Of a stretch of DNA of 64,000 bases, positions 12,111 through 22,922 are shown piece by piece. Origin of the DNA: Rhyacophila brunnea (taxonomy: Eukaryota > Arthropoda > Insecta > Trichoptera > Rhyacophilidae). Positions within the stretch are counted from its first letter, which is position 1. Each line of letters starts with the position of its first letter. The notes beneath the pieces were generated by a model. The model was not told the origin of the DNA. It saw only the letters and a list, made by a program, of their open reading frames with translations, and ran no database searches. Position numbers and translations under genes: made by a program. The DNA is taken from contig JAGYXB010001996.1 in NCBI GenBank assembly GCA_022495005.1, positions 2,170,001 through 2,234,000 on the forward strand. Reading direction: 5' to 3'.

Positions 12111-12605
12111 ACCTATGTATTTTAGCTGTACGAATTTTTCTTTTTATGGTATTATGAATTCTCCTATATTATTGAGTTTCATTTTTATTTTTCCATTTTC
12201 TTTCGTCCATTAAAGACAGAATCTCATTTGTCATTCATTTTTGCTTCTTAGCCGTTCTTTTCTTTCGCATTTTTCTAAATGATGTTCCTATAATTGCCGA
12301 TTTTATAAATAATAAAAAATATTAAAAATTTACCTATGTATTTTAGCTGTACGAATTTTTCTTTTTATGGTATGAATTCTCCTATATTGAGTTTCATTTT
12401 TATTTTTCCACTTTCTTCTTTCGTCCATTAAAGACAGAATCTCATCTGTCATCCATTTTCGCTTCTTAGGCGTTCTTCTATTTCGCATTTTTCTAAATGA
12501 TGTTCCTAGAATTGCTGGATTTTATAAATAATAATAAAAAATATTTAAAATTTACCTATGTGTTTTACTATTGATTTATTCCCATGGTTTCTCGTCCATT
12601 AACAA
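12111..12605. repeat. Tandem array, unit about 221 bp
   Basis: Units start ACCTATGTRTTTTA at 12,111, 12,332 and 12,554; the third is partial. The tail of another unit (GGATTTTATAAATAATAAAAAATATT...) precedes the left LTR at 4,901-4,938. The LTR element therefore entered this array, and an intact unit junction at about 12,299-12,345 shows the empty site. Confidence 0.88.
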
Positions 12606-13349
12606 ATACTTAGCTGTTGTCTTGAGATGTGTTCAAAATATAAATTTCACTTGGGCTCCTTCGGGTTAGAACCGGTTCAGGTTACAATTTATTTGTGATA
12701 GTCCCAGAGCCTGGTGGTTTTGTGATTGTTTATTTGCTATTATTAACTACACATTTTTTTAACTACCTTATTTTCAATTGTCAGTTGGTGACTTTGAACC
12801 TTTTAAACATAATATATAACGTTAGTTAATCTAAAAGCAGTGAAGTATATATAACCATAAAAACCACATCAATGGACACGTATAAAAAATTCAGAAAATA
12901 CAAATTAATGACACTGTAGAAAAACCAAGCGGAATAACCCCGTTTGACGGTACTCAACTGTCACCAATTTTTCATTGAACAGTGGGTGAAAAATGTTGAA
13001 AGGTGAGTGAAAGTGGTTTTTTCTATTTTATCCATAACCACTGTCCGATTCTAAGTGTCATTTTATAATCAGAGACTAGCTGGAAGTGTAATTTGAATTT
13101 TAGGGTCAGGGTAGGTATTAAAAAATAATACAAGTTATCAGACAATTTAAAAATTTTATATAAATAAACAAAAGATACAAATCGGTTAAAATCTCATCCT
13201 TACAAATAACAAAATAAATTTTGTTGGTAAAAAGTTTTCATTTACATACAAATTAAAATAATAATGAAAATAAAACACACTGATGACGTTGGTAAAATAA
13301 ACCATGATTTCACTAATGTTGTGTAGTTTATCGATTCACAGAAACAATA
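12606..13349. other. Harbinger interior, no gene seen
   Basis: No open frame of interest and no recognised repeat. It presumably belongs to the host Harbinger element or to older insertions in it. Confidence 0.45.
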
Positions 13350-13813
13350 CAGTACTCTCAATAATCCGCCACCCCAAAAACCAGACAGGTGTCCAATTAG
13401 TGAAAGCGGTGGATTATAGTACATACATACAAAATATGATAAAAATTAAAACAGGTCTTACGTAAAAATATTTTTTTTGAGAAATTTGTATGAGCAAATT
13501 AGTTTTATTTAAAATCAAAATCAACTATTTACAAAATTATACACATTTACAAACTATGTTTAATAATTGTGATGCGGTCCTAGGGCACTTTCCTCCCTGG
13601 TAGGTACATTGCTCTCTTCGCGATGAATGTACATTTTACAAAGAAGTTTCCAAAATAAGCCTGTCTCATCTGCGTTGTATACTTGTACACGCTGCACTAC
13701 TGAAATTGATAATCGAATACTGGCAAATTATAGAACTTGATTTTGTGCTTTCAACTAGTAAAAATTATAGTAGTTGTCGGATAATCGAGCGGTGGATTAC
13801 TGAGAGTGTACTG
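13350..13813. mobile_element. Tigger-derived MITE
   Basis: The ends CAGTACTCTCAATAATCC and, inverted, CAGTACACTCTCAGTAATCC lie inside TA duplications (13,348-13,349 and 13,814-13,815). CAGT at the termini and a TA target are typical of pogo/Tigger. The 464-bp element retains a transposase fragment. Confidence 0.82.
13600..13695 (-). pseudogene. Tigger/pogo transposase fragment
   Basis: The minus strand reads VQVYNADETGLFWKLL, the block around the first catalytic D of Tigger/jerky-type DDE transposases. Nothing else of the enzyme is left, so it is an internal-deletion relic. Confidence 0.72.
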
Positions 13814-13820
13814 TATTATA

Positions 13821-16666
13821 TGGGCATTTTCGCCAAAGTTTGTACATTGCGTTTTTGGCATGTCCCATGACTTTGATTGATTTTTTCATAGTTATTATAT
13901 TATAAAATGTTGGAAAGTTATGTACTTTTAACATGCAAATTTATTAATTTACTCTATTCAATCAGTTAAATACAACTATCTGACCTGTATATATTTTTAA
14001 TTGATTATTTAGATCGAAAGGTAGTGCGTTTTTACCATGTCCCACCCATAAATTCAAATAAACAAAGTCTAATTTCGTCATTAATTTTGAGTGTGTAAAA
14101 TTAAATTCGTAGTGTTTTCAACAGCTTACATTATATATTTTTGGAAAATATATAGTTTTTTCGTAAATTTGTACCAATATTGAAAAAAAATCACGTTTAA
14201 AGTGTGTCCCAGGATATTTGAAAAAGTGGAACTCCACATTCCGTTACCACGATTTTAGCATGAAGGCGAAAAATTTTCACTATAAATATGTTTTTTTTTA
14301 ATGTAGCAACATTTTTGTATAACACTGATCGCCATGTACACTTTAAATTGTTGGTGTGTGTCGGTATCGCTATCGGAACAGGTTGCTTTCTGGGTTGGTC
14401 ATTTAAGAAGTTCCACTACTGTTACCACGATTTATAAGGTAAGAAAACACATATTTCTATTTCACATACTACACATATTGAGCTTATCTTTCATACTACA
14501 GATATAATAAAACATATCGCAGGTTTAACAATAAAACTAAGCTAAATTTTGGCTTCAAACACTTCTGAAACAGAATCCGTTACTTCCATTCCGAAACTAT
14601 ATTGGTGGTAACGTATATGTGGAATGTAAAAGTAACGAAATGGCATGCATAAAGTTGGGTTTACAGTGTGTGTTTAGTTCTTCATAGATTATAAAAATTT
14701 TATTTTGTCTGTTCGTATGAAAAACAAAAATATTTTCATTAAAAAATATAGAAAATAACCTGACTATAATATAATAATATAATAAAGATTAAAAAAGTAT
14801 GTGATATATCTGAATACGCAAAAATAGCGCACATAAAAGTATGGAGATAAAAAAAAACAACAGAAGGAAAAGAAAAAACACCAGACTGAAATAATTGCGA
14901 GACAGGCACTGGCTCTGTCATACTCTTTCTGTTATACGCCACCAAAATTTTAAAACTTCTCCATACATTTTAGGCATAGAAATTTATAAAAATGTATGAA
15001 AAAGTATTTTTTTGTCACGTTTAACAGAAATGTGTACTCGATTAGATTTAATACCTAGAACTGTAGGTATTCACGAAATGTCAGAAAAGTACGTCTTGAT
15101 TACAATCAACCTGTATAGCTACATTTTATGTTGATGAATACAATTAAATTTCAAGACAACATACAGTCGAACTTGGTTATTACGAGGAAGATGGGACCGA
15201 CTGAATTTGCTTGTTATAAGCGTTACTCGTTATATCAGAGAATAGGTATTTTTAAATGAGCATGTCACATTACACAAAAAGCCGAAAATAAAAAATTTGG
15301 AAACCATCGTAAAAATCCCCGAAACGAGCATGGCATTCATAAACTACAAAAGAAGTTGTTTATTGTAATTAACGCTGGTAGGTACCTACGGACTTCACAA
15401 ACCTTGGATTTTTCAACCATATGCGTGGATACTTTTTTATTATTGTCGGTGAAACACCAATAAGGTAGGTACTTAGACACTTTACTAGTGTCATAAACGT
15501 AATCCGACCCCGGCGGCATCCTGTCCAATCGGATTTTATTGCTTAGGGTCGAAATGTTTTAAAACGGTCGACACATTAACAGTATTTTAGCTCGGTATAT
15601 CCGATAAGTTGCTCGTTATAACAGTGAAAAAATTAAATGTATGGCGAAAATCATAAACCAATTGTCAACAAATGTTTCGTTATTACATCCGAGATCTCGC
15701 TATGTCCGAGATCGTAATAGCCGAGTTTGACTATAATTATTTTCGTAAAAGTTATATACTCCGTGCCGCGCTAGGAACTCGCGTCTGAATCCCTTGCTGA
15801 TTTTTTTTTCATATATTGTTAATTTGCTTAAAAATATTTTTTATCTGAGTTACAAATAATATAAATGCCAAATAAAGTTATGGTAATGTATAGTGTGTCA
15901 AAATTATTACCTACCTTATTTTACAAGTATTGTGAAATTTATTATAAAATATATCTATTTTAGTGATTAAGTTTGATTTGTTTTGTTATTTTGACGCACG
16001 TTGAATATTTATCTGTCTATCAAAAAATTCAAATAAATTTCATAAAACAAAAATTTGTTTTTATGGTAACATGTAACTTTAGCTTTACAAATTACACTCC
16101 GTTACCATTTCGTTCCATTCCGAAAATGTCCCCAAAAAAGTTGAACGTTAACTATTTTTCATTTGATTATTAAATAACGAAACTTATTTATTTTTCCAAT
16201 AAAATTTAGTAAAAGTGATTATTGTCTTTAAAAAATAGCAGAACGAACATTGATTGGTTTTTTCAAATACTAAAGGAAAAATGCTCTGCCATTATAGACA
16301 TAGGGTAACGGAGGGGAACGAAATGTGCCCAAGAATTAAAATTCAATAATATTTTTTGACTATTTGTAGTTTTATTTTGAAGTGTATGGTTTTTTTAATC
16401 TAATAGAGCTCTTTTAAGTGATAAAAAGTGTTTCATTCATGTTTTAAAAGCTAAGTTTCGTAGTCACGGAACGGAAACTTATTATGCCCAATTTCATAAT
16501 AAAAATGATATAAATATTGTATTAATCAATATTTTGCTGAAAAATTGCTATCACCAATTCAGTAATAGAACAAGGAATCTGCTAGCTATATAAAAATGGT
16601 TAATTTGAGTGAAAAAATAATATTACCCAAATTTCAAACATGTACAAACTTTGGCGAAAATGCCCA
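13821..16666. mobile_element. 2.85 kb TA-flanked DNA transposon, unclassified
   Basis: The termini read TGGGCATTTTCGCCAAAG and are perfectly inverted for 25 bp. TA lies on both outer sides (13,819-13,820 and 16,667-16,668). No transposase frame is present. The interior repeats motifs of the type TGTCCCA/TGCCCA and GTTACC/GGTAAC next to TCCATTCCG many times, as in a non-autonomous element with scattered binding sites. TA target use suggests the Tc1/mariner/pogo group. Confidence 0.78.
15164..15733. mobile_element. pogo-like MITE nested in the 2.85 kb element
   Basis: Left end CAGTCGAACTTGGTTATTACG; the right end in reverse reads TAGTCAAACTCGGCTATTACG. TA lies on both sides. Subterminal copies of GCTCGTTATAAC recur. 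The 570-bp interior has a 63-codon frame on the minus strand with no recognisable domain. Confidence 0.75.
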
Positions 16667-16915
16667 TATTCGTGTGAATATAATATGATCTAGAATACAA
16701 TGGGCATATTATTATGAGTAAACATTTATCTATTTGGTCATATATTTATAATAGGGTAATATTTATACCTACATTGATTTTTTATACAATTTTTAAACAT
16801 GCCAGAAAATTATATTTACATCAATCGATATTATAATTACCATGTTTTATTAAATACATAAGTAAATTATATTTAGATTTACTGACATTGTCCTTCACGA
16901 TTAGGGTATATTAAT

Positions 16916-18589
16916 TTATTTATTCTCCGGATTATCTATGTCGTATACAAACAATAATTCGCTAATTGCACGGCGACACTTTTGTGCATTGAAGGCTGTC
17001 ATTCTTTCAGTCAATTGTTTTGCCACCATTATGCAGAAATCCTTGTGGTCGGGATATGCTTCGATGGGGTGACACGGAACATTACGAATATCTTGTTGCA
17101 CGGTTTGGAGGGTTGCCATTGCTGAGGCACACATTTCACCCACGTCGGGTGTAACAGATGCCTCTGCAGATGCCTCTACAGATGCCTCTGCAGATGCTTC
17201 TGTAGATTCTTCTGCCTGCTGTGAGGCAGTAATAGGTAGCTGTAAAAATTAATAAAACAATCTTAAGAATTTGAGTTTTCATCTCCTAGAAGTCAGTCAT
17301 GGCCACTCATCACACTGAAGTGAAGATGCGATGTTGGATATGGCTCAGCCACGTGCTGCGTATGCCAAAAGAGCATTTCAACCCGGCTTGCCTAGTCTTC
17401 AAGTAAACTGAATTCTGGTGTCCTGGAACGCTGCTAAATATTATCTAGAGTGGTGCAGAGGGAAGATAGGCTGTTAAGATCCGACATAAATAGTGCACAC
17501 TGAGCTTTGTCAGTCAAACGTTTTCATTGAACCCAGACTACAATGTGTAGTCAGTGTTTATTGTTTTTAAAACTCAAAGAAACATCCAAGCCATAGTATA
17601 TAATAGCTAAAAAATATTTGTTTATCTATAAAATGATGACATTAAACCTTAAATAATTGTAGATATTTATAGATGGGATATTTTTTTTATATATTATGGT
17701 TTGGTCTAGATAGCACTTAATGAATTTAAAAAAAAAACTAACCAACACCATCTATAATATTATGTATTAAAGCATATGGACGCCGTTCGGAATCCATATG
17801 CTTCAGCTAATGGGTGGACATGGCCGAAGAAAAATAAGAAATTACTCACCTCAACAAACTGTACATCCATTTCGGTCTCCATCACGGGCAAATTGCATTG
17901 GCTTGCCCTTACAGCGCATGCTGATATTAAAAATTGGCATTCATTCCACAAATGCCACGTAGGCGTGTATAGTTCTTCAGGGCAACATCCGCTCCTTTGA
18001 GAGGCTTTCACCTTTCTCAGGTTTGCGGCGAAAGTGGTCCTAATATTCGCCCAGCGGTTTCGAACATCCAGTACTGAAAAGTTAAACAAAACAGTTAGGT
18101 TACCAAGCGAAAATAACAAGTAACACTTCTGTCAAAATGTTAAACATAAGGTTCCAGAATAACTTAAATTTATGCGTGTATACATATTATAAATGTCATT
18201 AGCAACAATATGCAACACAAATGACAAATGTTGACACGTGGATGTGGATTAATAGTGAGGTTAAGCTGTCAGTCAAAAGTACCTATCTACAATATTTCGT
18301 GATGTGAGAAATGATACATAATATAGATGTATATGTTTATCAATAAAAATGCACGTGTCTATACTAAAATGCTATTACTTTACAAAATACCTAGTCACAA
18401 AATAACATTCTAGGACTTACTTGATTTGTTGCCAATTATATCGGCTATTTCTTCGAATATTCGGTCCTTCAAATGGTTCTTTGAATATAAAGGGTTTTTT
18501 ACATTCCACACGATATCCTTGCCGTGTACCAACTCGACGAGGAGTGAATCATCATGGGTACTCCAGATGTTTTTTTGAGCTTTTGCCAT
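16916..18589 (-). CDS. MADF (Myb/SANT-like) protein of the Harbinger element
   Basis: Three exons on the minus strand, 18,589-18,421, 18,073-17,850 and 17,239-16,916, with introns of 347 and 610 bp bounded by GTAAGT...CAG and GTGAGT...CAG. They join in phase to 238 residues. Residues 17 to about 100 form a MADF domain: LVELVHGKDIVWNVKNPLYS, then RIFEEIADIIG, then the splice into ILDVRNRWANIR, ending with a WHLWNECQFL helix. Exon 3 begins with an acidic EASA/EASV repeat from a 12-bp minisatellite. A BESS-like tail follows (PDHKDFCIMVAKQLTERM...KCRRAISELLFVYDI). MADF/Myb-like proteins are the known second protein of PIF/Harbinger elements: they bind the ends and help transposase reach DNA. A domesticated host MADF gene is possible, but the position 274 bp inside the transposon end favours element origin. 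No break was seen. Confidence 0.82.
17298..17405 (+). pseudogene. LINE ORF2 C-terminal relic in MADF intron 2
   Basis: Plus-strand reading KMRCWIWLSHVLRMPKEH resembles the WLGHVLRMP block near the end of many insect non-LTR retrotransposon ORF2 proteins. It is short, ends at a stop, and lies in the intron on the strand opposite to the gene. Confidence 0.55.
17448..17770. mobile_element. Fragment of the CAGTGGCGAAGGG hAT family, in MADF intron 2
   Basis: GATCCGACATAAATAGTGCA and the following TTTTCATTGAACCCAGACTACAA match the left part of the element at 52,280-53,107. The right end is missing. It ends near an 11-bp stem (AAGCATATGG / CCATATGCTT, 17,770-17,803). The intron splice sites are unaffected. 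Confidence 0.7.
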
Positions 18590-18959
18590 CTTGACTTTGC
18601 TTGTTGAGTTGTTTTGTTGAAATCGAGAATTGAATGATTGAAATGAAGTATGAACGACCGTTGCGCGAGCGGGCGAGTATTCGGCTATTTTCGTACACTT
18701 TCGGCAATCTTCGCTTGTTAAATGAATGGATCGCACGACTGATAATAGGGAAATTTCCACTTTCGACCCGATCGCTCACGATCCTTGAAAACCATAGAGA
18801 ATAGAGTTTGACAGTCGTGGTAGACGATCGGGCCAGACGCAATCTGCCAATGGAATATGGGCTTAAGTGAAACAAGAGTTCGTATAACTTTTTATCAAGT
18901 GACGAGTTCTTCGAAATCTTACAAAATGCGGCGATAGTTTGCAAATAGTACTGTTCCAA

Positions 18960-19008
18960 TTAGCTTAACCCTAACTTAACCCAACCTAACCTAACCTAAC
19001 GTAACCTA
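18960..19008. repeat. Interstitial telomere-like CCTAA repeat
   Basis: Consecutive CCTAA units with degenerate neighbours (CCCTAA, CTTAA, CGTAA). TTAGG is the usual insect telomere unit. It lies 94 bp outside the right Harbinger end. Confidence 0.6.
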
Positions 19009-19128
19009 GTAAAGACATCTCATAAAATTCGCCACATGTTGTAGCATACGTACAAATATACTCCACGGTTCCAAATGTTCAACGAAGAACTTGTCATTTG
19101 ATTAAATGTTACACGAACTCATCGTCTC

Positions 19129-19366
19129 TGTTCTGGCAGAACACACTAACTGGAGAATACTAGTTTTGAGTAATTTGACTTTGAAGTTGTTAAAGTGTTT
19201 GAAATGTTCTATCATGTGAGTTTATTAAGTAATCGTAAAAAGGATGACTTTAAAATAAAGACTCGTTATTAAGAAGGTTTCCAGACGGTAAAGTCTGAAA
19301 TAAGGAACAATTTGGTATAACTAACTCAATATGTAATTTTTTGAATTAGTGTCTTCTGCCAGAACA
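19129..19366. mobile_element. Palindromic-ended MITE, unclassified
   Basis: TGTTCTGGCAGAACACACTAA on the left and TTAGTGTCTTCTGCCAGAACA on the right are inverted with one mismatch over about 21 bp. No clear target duplication was seen, so the superfamily is open. Confidence 0.55.
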
Positions 19367-19371
19367 GTGAC

Positions 19372-19465
19372 GTCATGTTTCACGTACTGCGGAGCACGAA
19401 TAAGTGTCCTGCGGTGAACTGTTTACGTACAAATTTCCGGATACGAGATACATCGCGGTGCTGCG
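19372..19465 (-). repeat. Short copy of the GTGTCCGGAAAC dispersed repeat
   Basis: GTGAACTGTTTACGTACAAA and TTTCCGGATACGAGATACAT match, diverged, the first part of the repeats at 35,358-35,705 and 50,515-50,877. Confidence 0.55.
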
Positions 19466-20032
19466 CTAATTTCTATTGAGTACAAAAAAAATGTCAAACC
19501 AGGATAGTATGTATACCTATTGGAGTTATATGATAATCATAATACAGATTGAGTTAATAGTATGTTGAAGTGAACCATTCCTCTAAAATGAAGAACCCAC
19601 AAGGTGGAGTGACGTCAGAGAAACCCCTATGCCTCACCGAAGTCATCCGTCGCAGATCTCGTATCAACTATATCATATTGACAAAGTGTTTGTTATATTG
19701 CGTGTTTGTTCTCGCAATTAGACCACGAGTTGTGGCTTTAATCAAGCGACGCGTTGGTTTGCTCTTTAGCCCGATACGAGTGATTATGTCAAAAGGTGAA
19801 ACCATTTATTACTTCAATTCGTCTTAGAAATGTCAATAATAATGTTATGTATACTAACTGTATGTGTATAATACTCAATAGGTATATGCGATATGCGTTT
19901 GTTGACATCGTAAGTAGGTGATATTTATTCATTTTTAATGCTAACAATCAAAGTGTATCTAGGATCATAACGCTTGGACTATAAATATAAGTACCTAGGT
20001 TACGTCTAAATAAGTTAAATTTAGAACATAAA

Positions 20033-20470
20033 TAATTACAACATAAAAAGAACTTTTTATATACTTACAACGTTTTTAAATTTTCTGTTGAATCATATTA
20101 ACTTGACTGGACTAGCTTAAACGATCAAAAAAATGTATTTGATAGAAATAATCGAAATAATACTGAAATGTCATTTTAACACTCATATTGATTTCCATAG
20201 TAACGCACGTATATATTAATAATTTAGTTGCTAGCAACCAATAATAGTGGATTGGATTACGGATTTCTTCCGAAATAACTTTTCATACAAAACAGAATTA
20301 ACTGAAAATGAATTTAATTCTACTTAAAAATGACTAAAAGTATTTAAAAAATGCATCAAATGTCTAGCTAGTCGGGAAGTTAGTTAAAAATCGATTGCAA
20401 GATTTGTACCGGACAAACAACCACCGGACAAATAAGAATACGACCTAATAAAAACGTTGTAATAAAATAA
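20033..20470 (+). repeat. Dispersed direct repeat, copy 1
   Basis: Shares long near-identical blocks with 25,252-25,745, for example CATAGTAACGCACGTATATA and GGATTGGATTACGGATTTC. No terminal inverted repeat was found. Copy 2 has an additional GGACCACCCCCTTAG block and a longer middle. Confidence 0.72.
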
Positions 20471-21122
20471 TTTTGATCACTTCAGAAACCTAAATAATAT
20501 TAGAACATATTTTTTTGCTGTTTAGTTCTGCTGATTTACGATGGCTTCATTTGGAAAAAAATTCATCGACTTTAAATCGTCTGACTTGCGTGGCAGTAGA
20601 GCAGGAGCATAATATTCCACACTCCGTCGGTTGGGTCATAGACTCATAGACAATGTTGCCACTGACAAAACTATGCCAGATTGGTTAATAAAATAAGCTT
20701 ATTGGCAGAAAAAAACGCTAGATTTTCGTATAATTAACAAAAATGTCGAGAAACCAGCATTTCAAAAAAATATGTCATACTTTTGAACATTGTTGTGTAA
20801 AAATAAAATATATTGAAGGATTATTATTTCACAAATACGTAATAAAATACCTAATTCATACAACTTAAACATAATTGGGTACGAAATTATGTCTTCACAA
20901 TATGATGTCGATGTGTAACATTTAATTGATTGATAAACTATATTCAAGAGTCTGCTTGATTTTAAAAAGCAAATTTGTGTTGTAGCTATTCTAGTTTTTT
21001 TTGGGAGAAGTTTTAAGCTGTTTGCTGTGTCGAACGCTAGATTTAACGCGATACGCCAGATCCATATTTTACAAGTGAGATGTATTATATTAAAATGCTA
21101 GATTTAGCTAGAAAAACGCTAA

Positions 21123-21326
21123 GAGCGCGATGCAGAACCGTTGAAGTTAAGCAGCCGTTCTAACAAGAAAAACACGTTCTCTCTTCCACTTTGGCGTTAT
21201 AATATAAATTATACATAATATTATAATGTTTTTATCAATGTACTTAGGTCGTCGAAATCGGCCTACTTAAAGTTAGGCGCGTATCTTAGGGACTTACGCG
21301 CCTAAGCATGGTTCTGCATCGCGCTC
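21123..21326. mobile_element. Harbinger-type MITE (TAA duplication)
   Basis: GAGCGCGATGCAGAACC and its exact inverse bound 204 bp. TAA lies on both outer sides. The 3-bp duplication fits PIF/Harbinger. The termini differ from those of the large Harbinger element, so another transposase family is implied. Confidence 0.78.
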
Positions 21327-21329
21327 TAA

Positions 21330-21860
21330 GATAGCAACTCTGGTCATAGATTATTCTTAAAAATGGTCTCGCTAGAAAAAATATGTATTATAAATTTATA
21401 AGCATGTAATGGATATTATATTTCTTAAGTATACGATTATTAATAACCAGTACCTTCTAAATTCAATAATGCAATTTACCTAAGTGCCTACTTAATGCAC
21501 TTAGACTCATTAATCATTATTGTTATGTGTTATCACTTAACAACATTCTCATTGTAGTTATCTTCGGAATTGCACTCATTAAACGTATGGCTAATGAGTC
21601 ATTTACTGCCATTAATATTGCAATTATAATTGTATTAATTAGTTATTGTAGATAATAATGTTATAAAAGTAAGAATTGCCTCAATAAGCCACCTTCACTC
21701 AAACCGGTACAATATAAAAATAAAGTTTGGTCTGATATGCCAACATGACAATTGTGTCCATAAATAAAATTCGATGTACTCGACCAAATAACTAATAGGG
21801 ATCACAATAATTATTATATTTAGTGGCTTATTAAGAAAATACTTAGCAGCGGTATAGTTA
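21330..21860. other. AT-rich spacer, no gene
   Basis: Low-complexity AT-rich DNA. Nothing recognised on either strand. Confidence 0.45.
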
Positions 21861-21868
21861 CCTACATC

Positions 21869-22275
21869 CATGGCCCCCACAAGGGGGGGGGGGCTGACAG
21901 GGCTCTAGCCTAGGGGCCCAGGCTCAGGGGGGCCCAGCGTGGCGGGTCAATCACACATCACAAATTTGCTCTAATAGTAGGTAAAAAAAATTCACCTGCG
22001 GCGCTATTTCACAAAAGAGAATTTTACATTTAAAAAAAGAGGTCGTTAGATGCATTTTGACTGTTTTGTGTTGATTCTTGACAACTACATAATTCAAGTA
22101 GATGTTTTAAAACTACAAAAATCCCTAAAAATAAACCGAAGGCACTTACTTTTACCTCTAACACAATTTTGAAAACGCTTCTGTTGTGCGTCACACATGC
22201 CATTAAACTTAGCGATAGGTAGGGGGGCGCCAAATATCCTGGCCGGGGGGTCCGTTTTAGGATGTGGGGGCCATG
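21869..22275. mobile_element. hAT-type MITE with CATGGCCCCCACA ends
   Basis: CATGGCCCCCACA and its inverse TGTGGGGGCCATG bound 407 bp. An exact 8-bp duplication CCTACATC lies on both sides (21,861-21,868 and 22,276-22,283). Homologous ends recur at 30,610-30,700 and 40,805-40,880. GC-rich termini frame an AT-rich core. Confidence 0.83.
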
Positions 22276-22311
22276 CCTACATCGCAAGAGTATGAAAAGC
22301 ATTGGCTACAG

Positions 22312-22922
22312 CAGGGGTAGTCAACCTTTTTATAACTACCGCCCACTTTTGTATCTCTGTTAGTAGTAAAATTTTCTAACCGCCCACCGGTTCCACAGTA
22401 ATGGTGATTTATAGACTATGGAAGTAACTTAACATTATAAAATTTATAAAGCAGAGTTACAGCAAGGCAAGTTAAAGCATATAATAATAATTACTTGCCA
22501 AGTACTTTATGTCAGACGTTCGCTAAGTTTGGCAGAATAAATCTCTATTAAAGAACTTGGTTAAATCTATCTTTTTATTTTTTATTTTTTGCATACATAG
22601 AAGCATGAAGAAGATGAATGAAAGAAGCTGATGCTGCGAAACTAACTAAACTAACTAACTGGATATCTGGCTGAATTTTTGTGAGGAACAAACGAAGGTC
22701 TCCTCTTTCGGATATATTTAGGCAGTTTCTTTCTTTGGTCATAATATGATTAACAGCACTAAAGCCTGATTCCACAAGATATTATGAGGTAAGGAAACGT
22801 ATCAATAAACTGAACATCATTTTCCACATATTTAGAAATAAAGATGTTTTTAAAATTCCTACCGCTCACCATGAAAGTTGGAACGCCCACTGGTAGCGGT
22901 AGGGACAGGTTGATTACCCCCG
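22312..22922 (-). mobile_element. hAT element, internally deleted
   Basis: Ends of the type CAGGGGTAGTCAACCT...CTACCGCCCAC are inverted at both sides. The 8-bp duplication is GGCTACAG / AGCTACAG (one mismatch). It carries the C-terminal coding remnant. A shorter relative is at 51,396-51,720. Confidence 0.8.
22575..22790 (-). pseudogene. hAT transposase C-terminal remnant
   Basis: The minus strand reads VESGFSAVNHIMTKERNCLN, then RGDLRLFLTKIQPDI, the C-terminal dimerisation block of the ZBED/SCAND3-like hAT branch. A stop codon interrupts just upstream, and the catalytic region is absent. Confidence 0.75.

Larger units (their letters stand above)
2637..18863. mobile_element. PIF/Harbinger transposon, two genes, swollen by nested insertions
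   Basis: The left end AGGCCATATTCCACCGGCAG and the reverse complement of the right end, AGCCCATATTCCATTGGCAG, agree at 17 of 20 positions. Both ends abut the trinucleotide TAA (2,634-2,636 and 18,864-18,866), the 3-bp TWA target duplication typical of PIF/Harbinger. A DDE_4-type transposase starts 334 bp inside the left end on the plus strand. A MADF-domain gene starts 274 bp inside the right end on the minus strand. This convergent two-gene plan is known for the superfamily. The middle is filled by an LTR retrotransposon (4,939-12,110), a Tigger MITE (13,350-13,813), a TA-flanked element (13,821-16,666) and smaller pieces; subtracting them leaves about 5-5.5 kb. Alternative: two separate, half-lost Harbinger elements that share an end sequence by family. 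The matching TAA on the outer sides argues for one element. Confidence 0.72.

Noticed and set aside
16660..16720. An alternative right or left end of the Harbinger element (GCCCATATT near 16,662)
   Set aside because: This text is the end of the 2.85 kb TA element, and the rest of the Harbinger terminus (CCAYYGGCAG) is absent.
18552..18959. 135-codon minus-strand frame
   Set aside because: It overlaps exon 1 of the MADF gene in another phase and crosses the transposon end.
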